Positions 1-7,799 of a DNA stretch of 42,037 nucleotides are shown piece after piece. The notes beneath the pieces were generated by a model. The model did not search any database, was not told the origin of the DNA, and was given only the letters and a program-made list of their open reading frames with translations. The position numbers and the translations under genes were made by a program. The stretch's first letter is position 1; each line of letters starts with the position of its first letter. Source of the DNA: Bacteroidaceae bacterium (GTDB lineage Bacteria; Bacteroidota; Bacteroidia; Bacteroidales; Bacteroidaceae); NCBI GenBank assembly GCA_017448965.1, contig JAFSKK010000046.1, positions 1 through 42,037 of the forward strand. Direction: 5' to 3'.

Positions 1-1
1 C

Positions 2-832
2 AGTTTACAGAACTACTTAATTGACACAGGCAAGGAAGTGATTCTCGTGGATACGGGCATTCCAGCAGGAACTCCAGAAGAACATCCGGATGAGAACTCG
101 CTTGCTTTTTCGGGTAAAGACATCTGCACCTACATGGAGGCTTTTGCAGCTCTTGGCTACAAACCAGAGCAAGTGACCAAGATTCTGCTCACCCACAAGC
201 ATATTGACCACTCTGGCGAACTCCGTTCTTTCCCCAATGCGAAAATCTACGTGAACAAAGACGAACTGAGTGCCGCCGAACTGCAAGGCATCAAGAACTT
301 TGTCCCTGTGTCGTTCACCGATGGAGCCTACTACAACTTCCCTGAAACTCAGAAGATTCAGGATGGCATCTACTTCATCAAGGCAAAGGGACACACCAAC
401 GGCAACAGCATCGTTGTTGTGGAGATGGATGGCCTCTTCTACATGCTTCATGGCGACATCACCTATGTGGACGAAGCCCTTCATGAGGACAAACTCTCCG
501 TTGTCTTCGACGACCTTCCTGCTGCCCGAGAGACCTTAGACCGTGTGCGTGAGTTTGTCCGCAACCACCCCACCGTCTATTGCAGCACCCACTCCCCACA
601 GGGCTACGAGAACTTAGAGGCAAAGCGTGTGATGGACTTGGATAATCCTGTTCCGACCGTTTTTGCAGAGATAAACTTTGAGCAGCAGGAGGCATCTGGC
701 AAATATGTTTGCTCTATCTGTGGCTATGTTTATGACCCTGCCGAACATGACGGAGTGGCATTTGAAGACCTGTCCGATGACTGGAAATGTCCTCGTTGCA
801 AGCAGGGAAAAGAGAAATTTAATAAGGCGTAA
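2..832 (+). CDS. MBL-fold metallohydrolase fused to a C-terminal rubredoxin domain (5'-partial)
   Basis: The frame is open to the window edge, so the start lies upstream; the first in-window candidate (GTG at 38) falls inside the conserved beta-strand and is not the real start. The N-terminal part is a metallo-beta-lactamase fold: THKHIDHSG is the HxHxDH zinc motif, and further metal ligands are the His in KGHTNG, the Asp in LHGD and the His in CSTHSP. The last ~50 residues form a rubredoxin with CSICGY and CPRC, two CxxC knuckles that would bind one iron. Flavodiiron proteins have HxExDH instead, so a two-metal hydrolase or thioesterase-like activity is likelier than oxygen or NO reduction. 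The gene sits 21 nt upstream of a flavoprotein oxidoreductase, probably in one operon; that enzyme could reduce the rubredoxin (inference). The substrate is unknown. Confidence 0.9.
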   Translation, partial: SLQNYLIDTGKEVILVDTGIPAGTPEEHPDENSLAFSGKDICTYMEAFAALGYKPEQVTKILLTHKHIDHSGELRSFPNAKIYVNKDELSAAELQGIKNFVPVSFTDGAYYNFPETQKIQDGIYFIKAKGHTNGNSIVVVEMDGLFYMLHGDITYVDEALHEDKLSVVFDDLPAARETLDRVREFVRNHPTVYCSTHSPQGYENLEAKRVMDLDNPVPTVFAEINFEQQEASGKYVCSICGYVYDPAEHDGVAFEDLSDDWKCPRCKQGKEKFNKA

Positions 833-853
833 CAATGTATAAAACAGATTCTT

Positions 854-2206
854 ATGGAAAAATATGATTTTGATGTGATTTGCGTGGGTTGTGGTCATGG
901 TTGTGACCTTGCTGCACGCATCTTGGCAAAGGCTGGCAAGCGAGTTGCCGCCATAGAGCGTGACCTGTGGATGGGCACCTGCACCAACTATGGCTGCAAT
1001 GCCAAGATTCTGCTCGATGGTCCTTTTGAAGTTACCACCGCAATGGAGAACTACTGTGAGATAGGGGTGTTCGATCAAGTGCCTGAGGTGAACTGGGAAA
1101 AACTGATGGCATACAAGATTCCCTACATCGAGGCATACAAGCCTGCGACAAAGGCTGCAATGGAGCAGAGCGGATGTACTTGTATTCATGGTCATGGAAT
1201 GCTGAAAGATGCCCATACGGTGGTGGTCGATGGCAAGGAATATACCGCCGAATACATCATCCTCGGCCCCGGTCAGCGTGACGACACGCTCGACATCCCT
1301 GGTAAGGAGTATATTCACGGTAGCCGCGACATGCTCAGCATTGAGCAGATGCCCAACCGCATAGTGTTCATTGGTGGTGGCATCATCTCGATGGAGTTCG
1401 CTTCGATGGCTGTTGACATGGGGCGTGATGTGACGGTTATCGACCACGGTGACCACACCCTGAAGGCTTACCCCAAGGAGTATGTGGATGAAGTGGTGGC
1501 AAGAATGGAAAAGAAGGGGGCTCAGTTCAAGTATTGCGAAGACGTATGCGCCATCGAAAAGACCGCTACGGGACTGCTGGTGAAGACCCAGAAGGGGTTC
1601 GAGGTGGAGGTTGACTATGTGCTGCAGGCCACGGGACGCCCTGTAAACTACGAGAACATGGGACTCGAAGCACTCGGTATAGAGGCTGGTCCGCGAGGCA
1701 TCAAGGTGGATGACCATCTGCGCACCTCTGTGAAGAACATCTTCGCCTCGGGCGATGCCATCGACAAACGCATTCCCAAACTGACTCCTACCGCCCTCTT
1801 CGAGAGCCAGTATATTGCCGACCTGCTGCTGGGCAAGACCGACAAGCCCATCTGCTATCCTGCTGTACCTAACCTCGTGTTCACCTTCCCGCGCATTGCT
1901 CAAGTGGGTGTCAGTCTCGATGCGGCTCGCAAAGATAACAAGTATCGTGTGGTTGATGTGCCCTATGGTCAGGCGTTCCTCTTCAACACGCACAACGAGG
2001 CGAGTGCCAAACTGGCATTCATCTTCGACAAGGAGAGCAACCTCCTGGTAGGTGCCGCCGCCATGGGTTCGGATGCAGGTCCCTGGATTGACGTTCTCTC
2101 GCTCGTCATCTTCAACAAGATGACACGCGAACAGCTTGCCTACTACATCTATGCCTTCCCGACAACCACTTGCGGCCCGCTGATGATGCTGGGAATGTTC
2201 TGGTAA
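854..2206 (+). CDS. FAD/NAD(P)-dependent class I disulfide reductase-like protein (dihydrolipoamide dehydrogenase family, atypical C-terminus)
   Basis: 450 residues, close to the usual 450-470 of the family. The N-terminus has an FAD-binding GxGxG variant (VGCGHGCDLAARI). GTCTNYGC carries the redox-active CxxxxC pair. A second Rossmann fold (FIGGGIISMEFA) binds NAD(P), and the FAD-closing ATG motif is FASGDAID. A normal dihydrolipoamide dehydrogenase ends with a dimer-interface HPTxxE in which His and Glu are the acid-base pair; here the aligned stretch is FPTTTC, so both are missing. A standard lipoamide reaction is therefore doubtful. It follows the MBL-rubredoxin gene by 21 nt, which suggests a shared redox role such as NAD(P)H-dependent reduction of rubredoxin (inference). 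ATG 854 was chosen because the FAD motif begins about ten residues later. Confidence 0.88.
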   Translation: MEKYDFDVICVGCGHGCDLAARILAKAGKRVAAIERDLWMGTCTNYGCNAKILLDGPFEVTTAMENYCEIGVFDQVPEVNWEKLMAYKIPYIEAYKPATKAAMEQSGCTCIHGHGMLKDAHTVVVDGKEYTAEYIILGPGQRDDTLDIPGKEYIHGSRDMLSIEQMPNRIVFIGGGIISMEFASMAVDMGRDVTVIDHGDHTLKAYPKEYVDEVVARMEKKGAQFKYCEDVCAIEKTATGLLVKTQKGFEVEVDYVLQATGRPVNYENMGLEALGIEAGPRGIKVDDHLRTSVKNIFASGDAIDKRIPKLTPTALFESQYIADLLLGKTDKPICYPAVPNLVFTFPRIAQVGVSLDAARKDNKYRVVDVPYGQAFLFNTHNEASAKLAFIFDKESNLLVGAAAMGSDAGPWIDVLSLVIFNKMTREQLAYYIYAFPTTTCGPLMMLGMFW

Positions 2207-2283
2207 ACCCGCTTTCAAATATCGGCCCTGATACAAACCAGGCTTGCATGGTGCAAGTCGGGGTGTGAGGAAGGGGTTGCATG

Positions 2284-2330
2284 AAAAAGGGGGAGAAATG
2301 ACTGGTTTAAAGTCGTTTCTCCCCCTTTTT
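2284..2330 (+). terminator. Intrinsic terminator of the MBL-rubredoxin/flavoprotein operon
   Basis: Arms 2284-2302 and 2312-2330 pair along 19 positions with one G-U wobble and a 9-nt loop. The stem has a GGGGGAG/CTCCCCC core, and the A-run of the left arm pairs with the T-run that ends the right arm. Confidence 0.9.
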
Positions 2331-2361
2331 CGTTTCTTCTCATCATGTTTTTTTGCGATTG

Positions 2362-2393
2362 TTTGGAGAAGTAATAGGCATTCCATACCTTTG
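2362..2393 (+). promoter_or_regulatory. Bacteroidota-type promoter for the propeller lipoprotein/pectinesterase operon
   Basis: TTTG at 2362-2365 and TACCTTTG at 2386-2393 are 20 nt apart and match the TTTG/TAnnTTTG consensus. The expected leader before ATG 2434 is about 35 nt. Confidence 0.8.
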
Positions 2394-2433
2394 CAAATCA
2401 ATCCATAAAAGGACTTTTGAAAACGCTGTTAAT

Positions 2434-4041
2434 ATGATACATTCCTTTTCTTTCAAGCGGACGGGTTTTGGCATGATGCTATCAGTCGCCTGTCTGCTTG
2501 GGTATGTGTTGATGGGATGTCAGGGGAAGACGGGCGCTTCGGGAACCCCTGAAGATGGGGCAGGAGAGGCTGATTCGCTTGCTGCCTTGCCAGTTCTCTT
2601 GCCTGACACCAGTTATGCTTCGGCGGCTGTCATCAATTATGTGGTGGAAGTGGATGACTCTACCGCCATGTACACCGACAATTGGACAGATCCTTATGAG
2701 CAGGTGAACGGGGTGTATGCCTTCCGCAAGAACCAGCGGCGCGATGCCTCATTCGGTGGGCGTGTGAAGGGTGAGCCCCGTGAGGTGGAGATTGCATGGG
2801 AGTTCGAAACGGACTATGATTCGAAGGAGACTCAGTTCGGCACGTGGGGTGGTGGCTCTGGATGGACGGGTCAGCCGCTCTACATGCATTGGACAACGGA
2901 ACAGATGGCCATGTTCAAACAGTCATCGCCAGGACTGCCAGCCGACTTCGATGCGGAGGAAATCTACGTGAGTTCCTTGTGTGGCAAGGGCTACTTCATC
3001 AATTACAAGACGGGTAAAGCCTCAAGAGAGGCGCTCGATTTGGGCAATGTGGTGAAGGGTACGTCGTCGCTTGACCCCGAACTCTATAATTTGTATGTGG
3101 GGCAGGGAGTTCCTCATGGGGCGGTGCCCTTCGGATGTCAGGTGTTCGACCTGAAGAAACATGAGCGCACCCAGTTCTTTGACCGCGACCGAAAGGCTTG
3201 GCGTGGATGGGGAGCCTATGACTCGTCGCCAATAGTGGCGGGTGGCTTCTTGTTCTGGCCGGGCGAAAACGGGGGTCTGTACAAATATGTGAGGGAGCAA
3301 GGTCAGTTGCGTAAGGTCAGCGTGTTGCGCTACCGTGTGAAAGGTGCGGCTCCTGGTATAGAATCCAGCCTCTGTGTATATCACAACTATGGATTCTTTG
3401 GCGATAATCATGGGAATATCATCTGTGTGAACCTGAACACGATGCGTCCTGTCTGGCATTATGCTAATCACGATGATACGGATGCGACCCTTGTGTGTGG
3501 AGAAGAGAAAGACGTGCCTTATCTGTATACGGCATGTGAAGTGGATAAACAGGGAAAGAGAGGTCTTTGCCACATCGTGAAGTTGAACGGCTTGAACGGT
3601 GAAAAGGTGTGGGAGCAGACGATTGAATGCCAACGTCTGGAGATGGCCAAGAAGACCCTGGATGGTGGCATGTATTCCACACCGTTGTTGGGTGATGGCG
3701 ACTGCAAGGGGATGCTGTTCACTCACATCACCCGCAATGGAGCCTCCAAGGCGGTGGGTGAGTTCACGGCTTTCAGCACAGCCGACGGACGAGTGCTCTA
3801 CACCGTGCCATACGGTCAGTTTGCATGGTCTTCTCCTGTAGCTCTTTATAACGAAAAGAACGAGATGTTTGTCTTTGCAGGTGATGCATCGGGTGTGGTG
3901 CGTGTGATGCGTGGAAAGACAGGCGAGGTGCTTTGCCGTTTGGAGGTGGGAGCCAATTTCGAGTCGTCACCAGTGGTGGTCGGTAATACCGTAGTGGTCG
4001 GCACCAGAGGAAGAAAAATCTACAAGTTTGTCATTAAATAA
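2434..4041 (+). CDS. Lipoprotein with PQQ-like beta-propeller repeats
   Basis: The frame opens at 2353, but ATG 2434 is preferred: it follows the promoter at a sensible distance and starts a lipoprotein signal peptide with hydrophobic MLSVACLLGYV and lipobox LMGC. The mature protein is about 505 residues. It has repeated blade-like units of the PQQ/BamB beta-propeller type, for example YDSSPIVAGGFLFWPG, GGMYSTPLLGDGD, FAWSSPVALY and FESSPVVVGNTVVVG followed by short strands ending at a Gly-Lys pair. Such propellers are scaffolds or bind quinone cofactors; no dehydrogenase signature is evident, so a binding or scaffold role is likelier. The pectinesterase gene starts 7 nt after its stop, which implies co-transcription and a possible role at the cell surface in pectin use (inference). 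Confidence 0.85.
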   Translation: MIHSFSFKRTGFGMMLSVACLLGYVLMGCQGKTGASGTPEDGAGEADSLAALPVLLPDTSYASAAVINYVVEVDDSTAMYTDNWTDPYEQVNGVYAFRKNQRRDASFGGRVKGEPREVEIAWEFETDYDSKETQFGTWGGGSGWTGQPLYMHWTTEQMAMFKQSSPGLPADFDAEEIYVSSLCGKGYFINYKTGKASREALDLGNVVKGTSSLDPELYNLYVGQGVPHGAVPFGCQVFDLKKHERTQFFDRDRKAWRGWGAYDSSPIVAGGFLFWPGENGGLYKYVREQGQLRKVSVLRYRVKGAAPGIESSLCVYHNYGFFGDNHGNIICVNLNTMRPVWHYANHDDTDATLVCGEEKDVPYLYTACEVDKQGKRGLCHIVKLNGLNGEKVWEQTIECQRLEMAKKTLDGGMYSTPLLGDGDCKGMLFTHITRNGASKAVGEFTAFSTADGRVLYTVPYGQFAWSSPVALYNEKNEMFVFAGDASGVVRVMRGKTGEVLCRLEVGANFESSPVVVGNTVVVGTRGRKIYKFVIK

Positions 4042-4048
4042 AATCAAG

Positions 4049-5386
4049 ATGCAAAGAATCATTTTCAGATGGATCACCCTGTCGGTTGTGTTAGTATGGT
4101 CTCTAAGCCCTGCTATAGCTCAGAAGCCCGATTCGCTGGGACGTATCCGTTACAAATACGACTTTATTGTACCTACCAACGGCAGCTTTATCTCGGCCAT
4201 TCATGCGGCCAACAACCGTCCCGACAAGTCGAAACGCTTCCGCATTTTCATCAAGTCGAGCATGTACCGCATCAAGGGGGAGGGCAATCCCATTAAAATC
4301 ACGGAAAACGGAAAAGAAATCACCATTCCCAGCCCGATGACCATTCTGACTGCGCCCAACACGAGCATCTGTGGGGAAGGCATGCTGGGTACACAGATTG
4401 AGTCGATGCCGATGCACGAAGGCATCAGTTGTACGTCCACGCTTTTCCTGAATGGGGCAGACAGCACTTACATTCAAGACCTCGAACTCTGGTCGAACTT
4501 TCGCGACGACCCCACCGCCTTTGCCAACCGAGCCGTAGCGCTGAACGAGAAGAACTGCAAGGGAAACATCTTCAAGCGGCTGTCGCTGATGAGCAATCAA
4601 GACACCTACTACACCAACGACGGAGGCACCACCTATCTTGAGGAATGTGCCATTCGAGGTACGGTCGACTTCATCTGTGGTGGCGGCACCATCTACTTCA
4701 ACCGCTGCGACATCGAACTGCGCACACGGGGTGGGGATGGCAAGCGCGACATCATCTGCGCGCCAGCCACAGAGGCTTTCCGCGAGTATGGATATGTGTT
4801 CAATGGCTGCCGCATCTTTGGAGCCAGAGAGCAGGATGGACGTTACATGTTGGGTCGCCCGTGGAAGAATGCTCCACGTGCCGTCTTCATCAGCACGCTG
4901 ATGGAGCTGTTGCCCGACTCTACAGGCTGGACAGAGATGCATGGCACATTGCCACGCCTCTTTTCCGAGTATGAAAGCATGGACAGTCAGTTCCGCCTCC
5001 TTCCCACCACTTTCCGCCGCAAGCAGTATAAGGACACCAACAATGTGGCTACAACGATGCGTTATCCTGCCAGCCTTACCGACCAGGAAGCCGAGCGGTA
5101 TGATGTTGACAAAGTATTCCCCGGGTGGCATCCTGACCGTCGTGCTGCACTCGTCGATCCGCCCATCGTTCATGTTCGCGACAGAGGCAACCTCTTCTGG
5201 GACGATGTGCCAGAAGCCTGCCTTTATGCCATTTGTAAGAATCGTGACGTCATTGCTTTCACCACTGAGCCAAACTATACAGTTCCCAAAGGAACAGCCG
5301 AAGGCGCTTGTTTCTCTGTGCGGTGTGCCAATTTCTATGGCGGACTTGGCGAACGCAGCAATGAAGTCGTTTACCCCAATCGTTAA
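4049..5386 (+). CDS. Secreted pectinesterase (pectin methylesterase, CE8 type)
   Basis: 445 residues from ATG 4049; the upstream TTG at 4028 would overlap the preceding gene and lacks support. The N-terminus is a signal peptide (hydrophobic ITLSVVLVWSLSPAIA, cut near AQ). Pectinesterase motifs are clear: SNQDTYYTNDG contains the first catalytic Asp, RGTVDFICGGGTIYF the second, and YMLGRPWKNAPRAVF the conserved LGRPW. The enzyme removes methyl esters from homogalacturonan, exposing it to lyases. About 100 residues after the catalytic domain (from about IVHVRDRGNLFW) form a small beta-sandwich-like tail that could be Fn3-like. It is co-transcribed with the propeller lipoprotein. No pectate lyase, SusC or SusD gene lies in the window, so this is not a complete polysaccharide-utilization locus. 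Confidence 0.93.
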   Translation: MQRIIFRWITLSVVLVWSLSPAIAQKPDSLGRIRYKYDFIVPTNGSFISAIHAANNRPDKSKRFRIFIKSSMYRIKGEGNPIKITENGKEITIPSPMTILTAPNTSICGEGMLGTQIESMPMHEGISCTSTLFLNGADSTYIQDLELWSNFRDDPTAFANRAVALNEKNCKGNIFKRLSLMSNQDTYYTNDGGTTYLEECAIRGTVDFICGGGTIYFNRCDIELRTRGGDGKRDIICAPATEAFREYGYVFNGCRIFGAREQDGRYMLGRPWKNAPRAVFISTLMELLPDSTGWTEMHGTLPRLFSEYESMDSQFRLLPTTFRRKQYKDTNNVATTMRYPASLTDQEAERYDVDKVFPGWHPDRRAALVDPPIVHVRDRGNLFWDDVPEACLYAICKNRDVIAFTTEPNYTVPKGTAEGACFSVRCANFYGGLGERSNEVVYPNR

Positions 5387-5400
5387 ACATGCTCAAACCA

Positions 5401-5420
5401 ACAGCCTCCAAGAAGGCTGT
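5401..5420 (+). other. Short hairpin after the pectinesterase gene
   Basis: ACAGCCT (5401-5407) pairs perfectly with AGGCTGT (5414-5420) across a 6-nt loop. No T-run follows, so it is a weak terminator candidate at best; it could stabilise the operon's 3' end. Confidence 0.45.
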
Positions 5421-5436
5421 GTAAGTACCTAAAAAA

Positions 5437-5502
5437 CGGTCTGAGTCACACCGAGGGTGGCGGTGTGACTCAGACCGACCCTATCGGTGTGACTCACACC
5501 GA
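5437..5502. repeat. Multi-palindrome element: three copies of a 17-bp near-palindrome
   Basis: cggtctgagtcacaccg (5437-5453) is the exact reverse complement of cggtgtgactcagaccg (5461-5477), with a 7-bp loop. A third copy, cggtgtgactcacaccg (5485-5501), is itself a palindrome with 8-bp arms around one central base. The element can form one long or several short hairpins. The rest of the gap from 5387 to the tRNA terminator shows no gene. Confidence 0.85.
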
Positions 5503-5606
5503 TTTTGAGGTAGTGGAAGAACCAAACAAGGGGTTGTTGAGGCTGCATTGTGGTGATGGTTCCGTCAGAGAAGAAGAGGAAAGAAAATGTTTCACTACAT
5601 AACGAA

Positions 5607-5656
5607 ATAAAAAAAGAAAGGCGTATGCTGATATCTAATCAGTTACGCCTTTCTTT
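5607..5656 (-). terminator. Intrinsic terminator of the tRNA-Pro gene
   Basis: The 13-bp arms 5613-5625 and 5644-5656 are exact reverse complements (core GGCGTA/TACGCC), with a further CTGAT/ATCAG pairing inside. Read on the - strand it lies directly after the tRNA and ends in a T-rich run. Confidence 0.85.
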
Positions 5657-5657
5657 G

Positions 5658-5733
5658 TGGTCGGGATGACGTGACTCGAACACGCGACCCCTACGTCCCG
5701 AACGTAGTGCGCTACCAACTGCGCTACATCCCG
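5658..5733 (-). tRNA. tRNA-Pro (anticodon CGG)
   Basis: Read on the - strand, a full 76-nt cloverleaf is visible. The acceptor stem is CGGGATG/CATCCCG, the D-arm contains AGCGCAGTTGGTAGCGC, and the anticodon stem CTACG/CGTAG holds loop TTCGGGA with anticodon CGG, which decodes CCG. The T-arm contains GTTCGAGTC. Discriminator A is followed by an encoded CCA. It stands alone and is followed by its own terminator. Confidence 0.96.
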
Positions 5734-5780
5734 CTGCCAAGTTCCCGTTGGGGCTTAGCGGCTGCAAAGGTAAGAAAAAG

Positions 5781-5808
5781 TTGGGAGTTAGGAGTTAGGA
5801 GTTGGAAG
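5781..5808. repeat. Four-unit heptamer tract (ttgggag/ttaggag)
   Basis: Four consecutive 7-bp units: ttgggag, ttaggag, ttaggag, ttggaag. It is intergenic, between the tRNA and the pckA promoter. Tracts with the same architecture but other sequences recur at 7736, 7968, 8014 and 13020. Confidence 0.8.
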
Positions 5809-5965
5809 TTTTTTTCAAAAAAGTTCAGGAAGGGGAGTCGGAAGTGAGGGGTTCTGGGGGAAAGGGATTGCAAACCAAATGTTGCAACTCTTGGCTGGAA
5901 AGTGCCAAAATCCTGACATTTTGTGATAAATAAAGTGAAAAAAGTGGATTTATGCCATGTTTGGT

Positions 5966-5996
5966 TTTGTATGCATGGGAGAAATTGTTACCTTTG
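5966..5996 (+). promoter_or_regulatory. pckA promoter
   Basis: TTTG at 5966-5969 and TACCTTTG at 5989-5996 are 19 nt apart, a full match to the Bacteroidota promoter form. The leader to ATG 6054 is about 50 nt and A/T-rich. Confidence 0.85.
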
Positions 5997-6053
5997 CATT
6001 TGTGTTTGCACGAAATAACTATTCACATTATAAATTATAAACACAAAAGTATT

Positions 6054-7664
6054 ATGGCATTAGATTTGACAAAGTATGGTATCACTGGTTCTACAGTGAT
6101 TGCGCACAATCCTTCTTACGAGGATCTTTACAAGGCCGAGATTAACCCTGCTCTCGAAGGCTACGAGAAGGGTAAGGAGACTGAACTTGGTGCAGTGAAC
6201 GTGATGACTGGTATCTTCACTGGCCGTTCTCCTAAGGATAAGTACATCGTTGACAACGACGAGAGCCACAACAACGTATGGTGGACTTCTGAGGAGTACA
6301 AGAATGACAACCACCCCATGACTGAGGAAGTTTGGGCAAAGGTGAAGGACATTGCCATCAAGGAGCTTTCTAACAAGCAGCTCTATGTGGTTGACGCATT
6401 CTGTGGTGCTAACGAGGCTACTCGTCTGGCAGTTCGCTTCATCGTTGAGGTTGCTTGGCAGGCTCACTTCATCAAGAACATGTTCATCCAGCCTACAGAG
6501 GCAGAGCTCGCAAGCTTCGAGCCTAACTTCGTTATCTTCAACGCTTCTAAGGCTAAGGTGGAGAACTACAAGGAACTCGGCCTGAACTCTGACACTTGTG
6601 TTGCTTTCAACACCAAGAGCCGTGAGCAGGTGATCATCAACACTTGGTATGGTGGTGAGATGAAGAAGGGTATGTTCTCTATGCAGAACTACTATCTCCC
6701 ACTCCAGGGCATCGCTTCTATGCACTGCTCTGCCAACACCGACATGGAAGGCAAGAACACTGCTATCTTCTTCGGTCTCTCTGGTACTGGTAAGACCACT
6801 CTCTCTACCGATCCTAAGCGTCTCCTCATCGGTGACGACGAGCACGGATGGGACGACGAGGGTGTGTTCAACCTCGAAGGTGGTTGCTACGCTAAGGTGA
6901 TCAACCTCTCTAAGGAGAATGAGCCTGACATCTATGGTGCTATCAAGCGTGACGCTCTCCTCGAGAACGTGACTGTAGCTGATGACGGCAAGATTGACTT
7001 CGCTGATAAGAGCGTGACTGAGAACACTCGTGTTTCTTATCCTATCGAGCACATCACCAACATCGTGAAGAAGGTGAACGGCAAGAGCGCAGGTCCTGCT
7101 GCTAAGAACGTGATCTTCCTCTCTGCTGATGCATTCGGTGTGCTGCCTCCAGTGTCTATCCTTACTCCTGAGCAGACTCAGTACTACTTCCTCTCTGGTT
7201 TCACTGCAAAGCTCGCAGGTACAGAGCGTGGTATCACTGAACCAACTCCAACTTTCTCTGCTTGCTTCGGTCAGGCATTCCTCGAGCTGCACCCAACTAA
7301 GTATGCTGAGGAGCTCGTGAAGAAGATGCAGAAGAGCGGTGCTAAGGCTTACCTTGTGAACACAGGTTGGAACGGTACCGGCAAGCGTATCTCTATTCCA
7401 GATACTCGTGGTATCATCGACGCTATCCTCGACGGTTCTATCCTCAAGGCTGAGACCAAGAAGATCCCATTCTTCGACTTCGAGGTTCCAACGTCTCTGC
7501 CAAACGTGAACCCAGCCATCCTCGACCCACGCGACACTTACGCAGACGTTGCTACTTGGGAAGAGAAGGCTAAGGATCTCGCAGGCCGCTTCATCAAGAA
7601 CTTCAACAAGTACACCACCAACGAAGCTGGTAAGGCACTTGTTGCTGCTGGTCCAAAGCTCTAA
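6054..7664 (+). CDS. pckA: Phosphoenolpyruvate carboxykinase (ATP)
   Basis: 536 residues, the usual size for ATP-type PEPCK. The frame opens at 5952, but that region contains the promoter; ATG 6054 begins the conserved N-terminus ([13 protein letters not shown]). The kinase-type P-loop is [36 protein letters not shown] is the metal- and nucleotide-binding block, and the substrate-loop Arg lies in [10 protein letters not shown]. The enzyme interconverts oxaloacetate plus ATP with PEP, CO2 and ADP in the cytosol. In Bacteroidota that ferment sugars to succinate it commonly runs in the carboxylating direction and feeds the reductive branch (family knowledge). Codon choice is uniform (many GGT, AAG, ATC, CTC), as in highly expressed genes. 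It is monocistronic, with its own promoter and terminator. Confidence 0.98.
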   Translation: MALDLTKYGITGSTVIAHNPSYEDLYKAEINPALEGYEKGKETELGAVNVMTGIFTGRSPKDKYIVDNDESHNNVWWTSEEYKNDNHPMTEEVWAKVKDIAIKELSNKQLYVVDAFCGANEATRLAVRFIVEVAWQAHFIKNMFIQPTEAELASFEPNFVIFNASKAKVENYKELGLNSDTCVAFNTKSREQVIINTWYGGEMKKGMFSMQNYYLPLQGIASMHCSANTDMEGKNTAIFFGLSGTGKTTLSTDPKRLLIGDDEHGWDDEGVFNLEGGCYAKVINLSKENEPDIYGAIKRDALLENVTVADDGKIDFADKSVTENTRVSYPIEHITNIVKKVNGKSAGPAAKNVIFLSADAFGVLPPVSILTPEQTQYYFLSGFTAKLAGTERGITEPTPTFSACFGQAFLELHPTKYAEELVKKMQKSGAKAYLVNTGWNGTGKRISIPDTRGIIDAILDGSILKAETKKIPFFDFEVPTSLPNVNPAILDPRDTYADVATWEEKAKDLAGRFIKNFNKYTTNEAGKALVAAGPKL

Positions 7665-7682
7665 TATAAAAAACCCTATAAG

Positions 7683-7720
7683 AAAAGTGGCATCCGAATC
7701 TTCTCGGATGCCACTTTTTT
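7683..7720 (+). terminator. pckA intrinsic terminator
   Basis: GTGGCATCCGA (7687-7697) pairs with TCGGATGCCAC (7704-7714), with a 6-nt loop, an A-run before and a T-run after. Confidence 0.92.
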
Positions 7721-7735
7721 CATACATCTTCAAAT

Positions 7736-7763
7736 AATTCTCAATTCTCAATTCTCAATTCTC
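7736..7763. repeat. Four-unit heptamer tract (aattctc)
   Basis: Four identical 7-bp units aattctc, then a partial fifth (aatt). It lies just upstream of the -7 element of the RNase H gene, where a -33 TTTG would be expected and is not seen. Confidence 0.85.
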
Positions 7764-7773
7764 AATTATTTTG

Positions 7774-7781
7774 TACCTTTG
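7774..7781 (+). promoter_or_regulatory. Probable -7 element of the RNase H gene
   Basis: TACCTTTG fits TAnnTTTG, but no TTTG lies at the right distance upstream; the heptamer tract occupies that place. The leader to ATG 7800 would be only about 12 nt. Confidence 0.6.
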
Positions 7782-7799
7782 CCACAAAGCAACAAACAA

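Noticed and set aside
2-832. Flavodiiron (FDP/flavorubredoxin) identity for the first gene
   Set aside because: The metal motif is HxHxDH rather than HxExDH, and there is no flavodoxin domain between the MBL fold and rubredoxin.
614-2401. 595-codon open frame on the - strand opposite the flavoprotein gene
   Set aside because: It is antisense to a clear oxidoreductase with all cofactor motifs; its translation is rich in His/Val/Leu with no recognisable domain, and it crosses a terminator and a promoter.
5401-5420. Strong intrinsic terminator for the pectinesterase operon
   Set aside because: The hairpin is only 7 bp and is followed by A residues rather than a T-run, so it was listed only as a hairpin.
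6060-7751. 563-codon - strand frame opposite pckA
   Set aside because: Mirror frame produced by the biased codon use of pckA; the translation is Leu/Val/Glu/Ser-rich with no domain.
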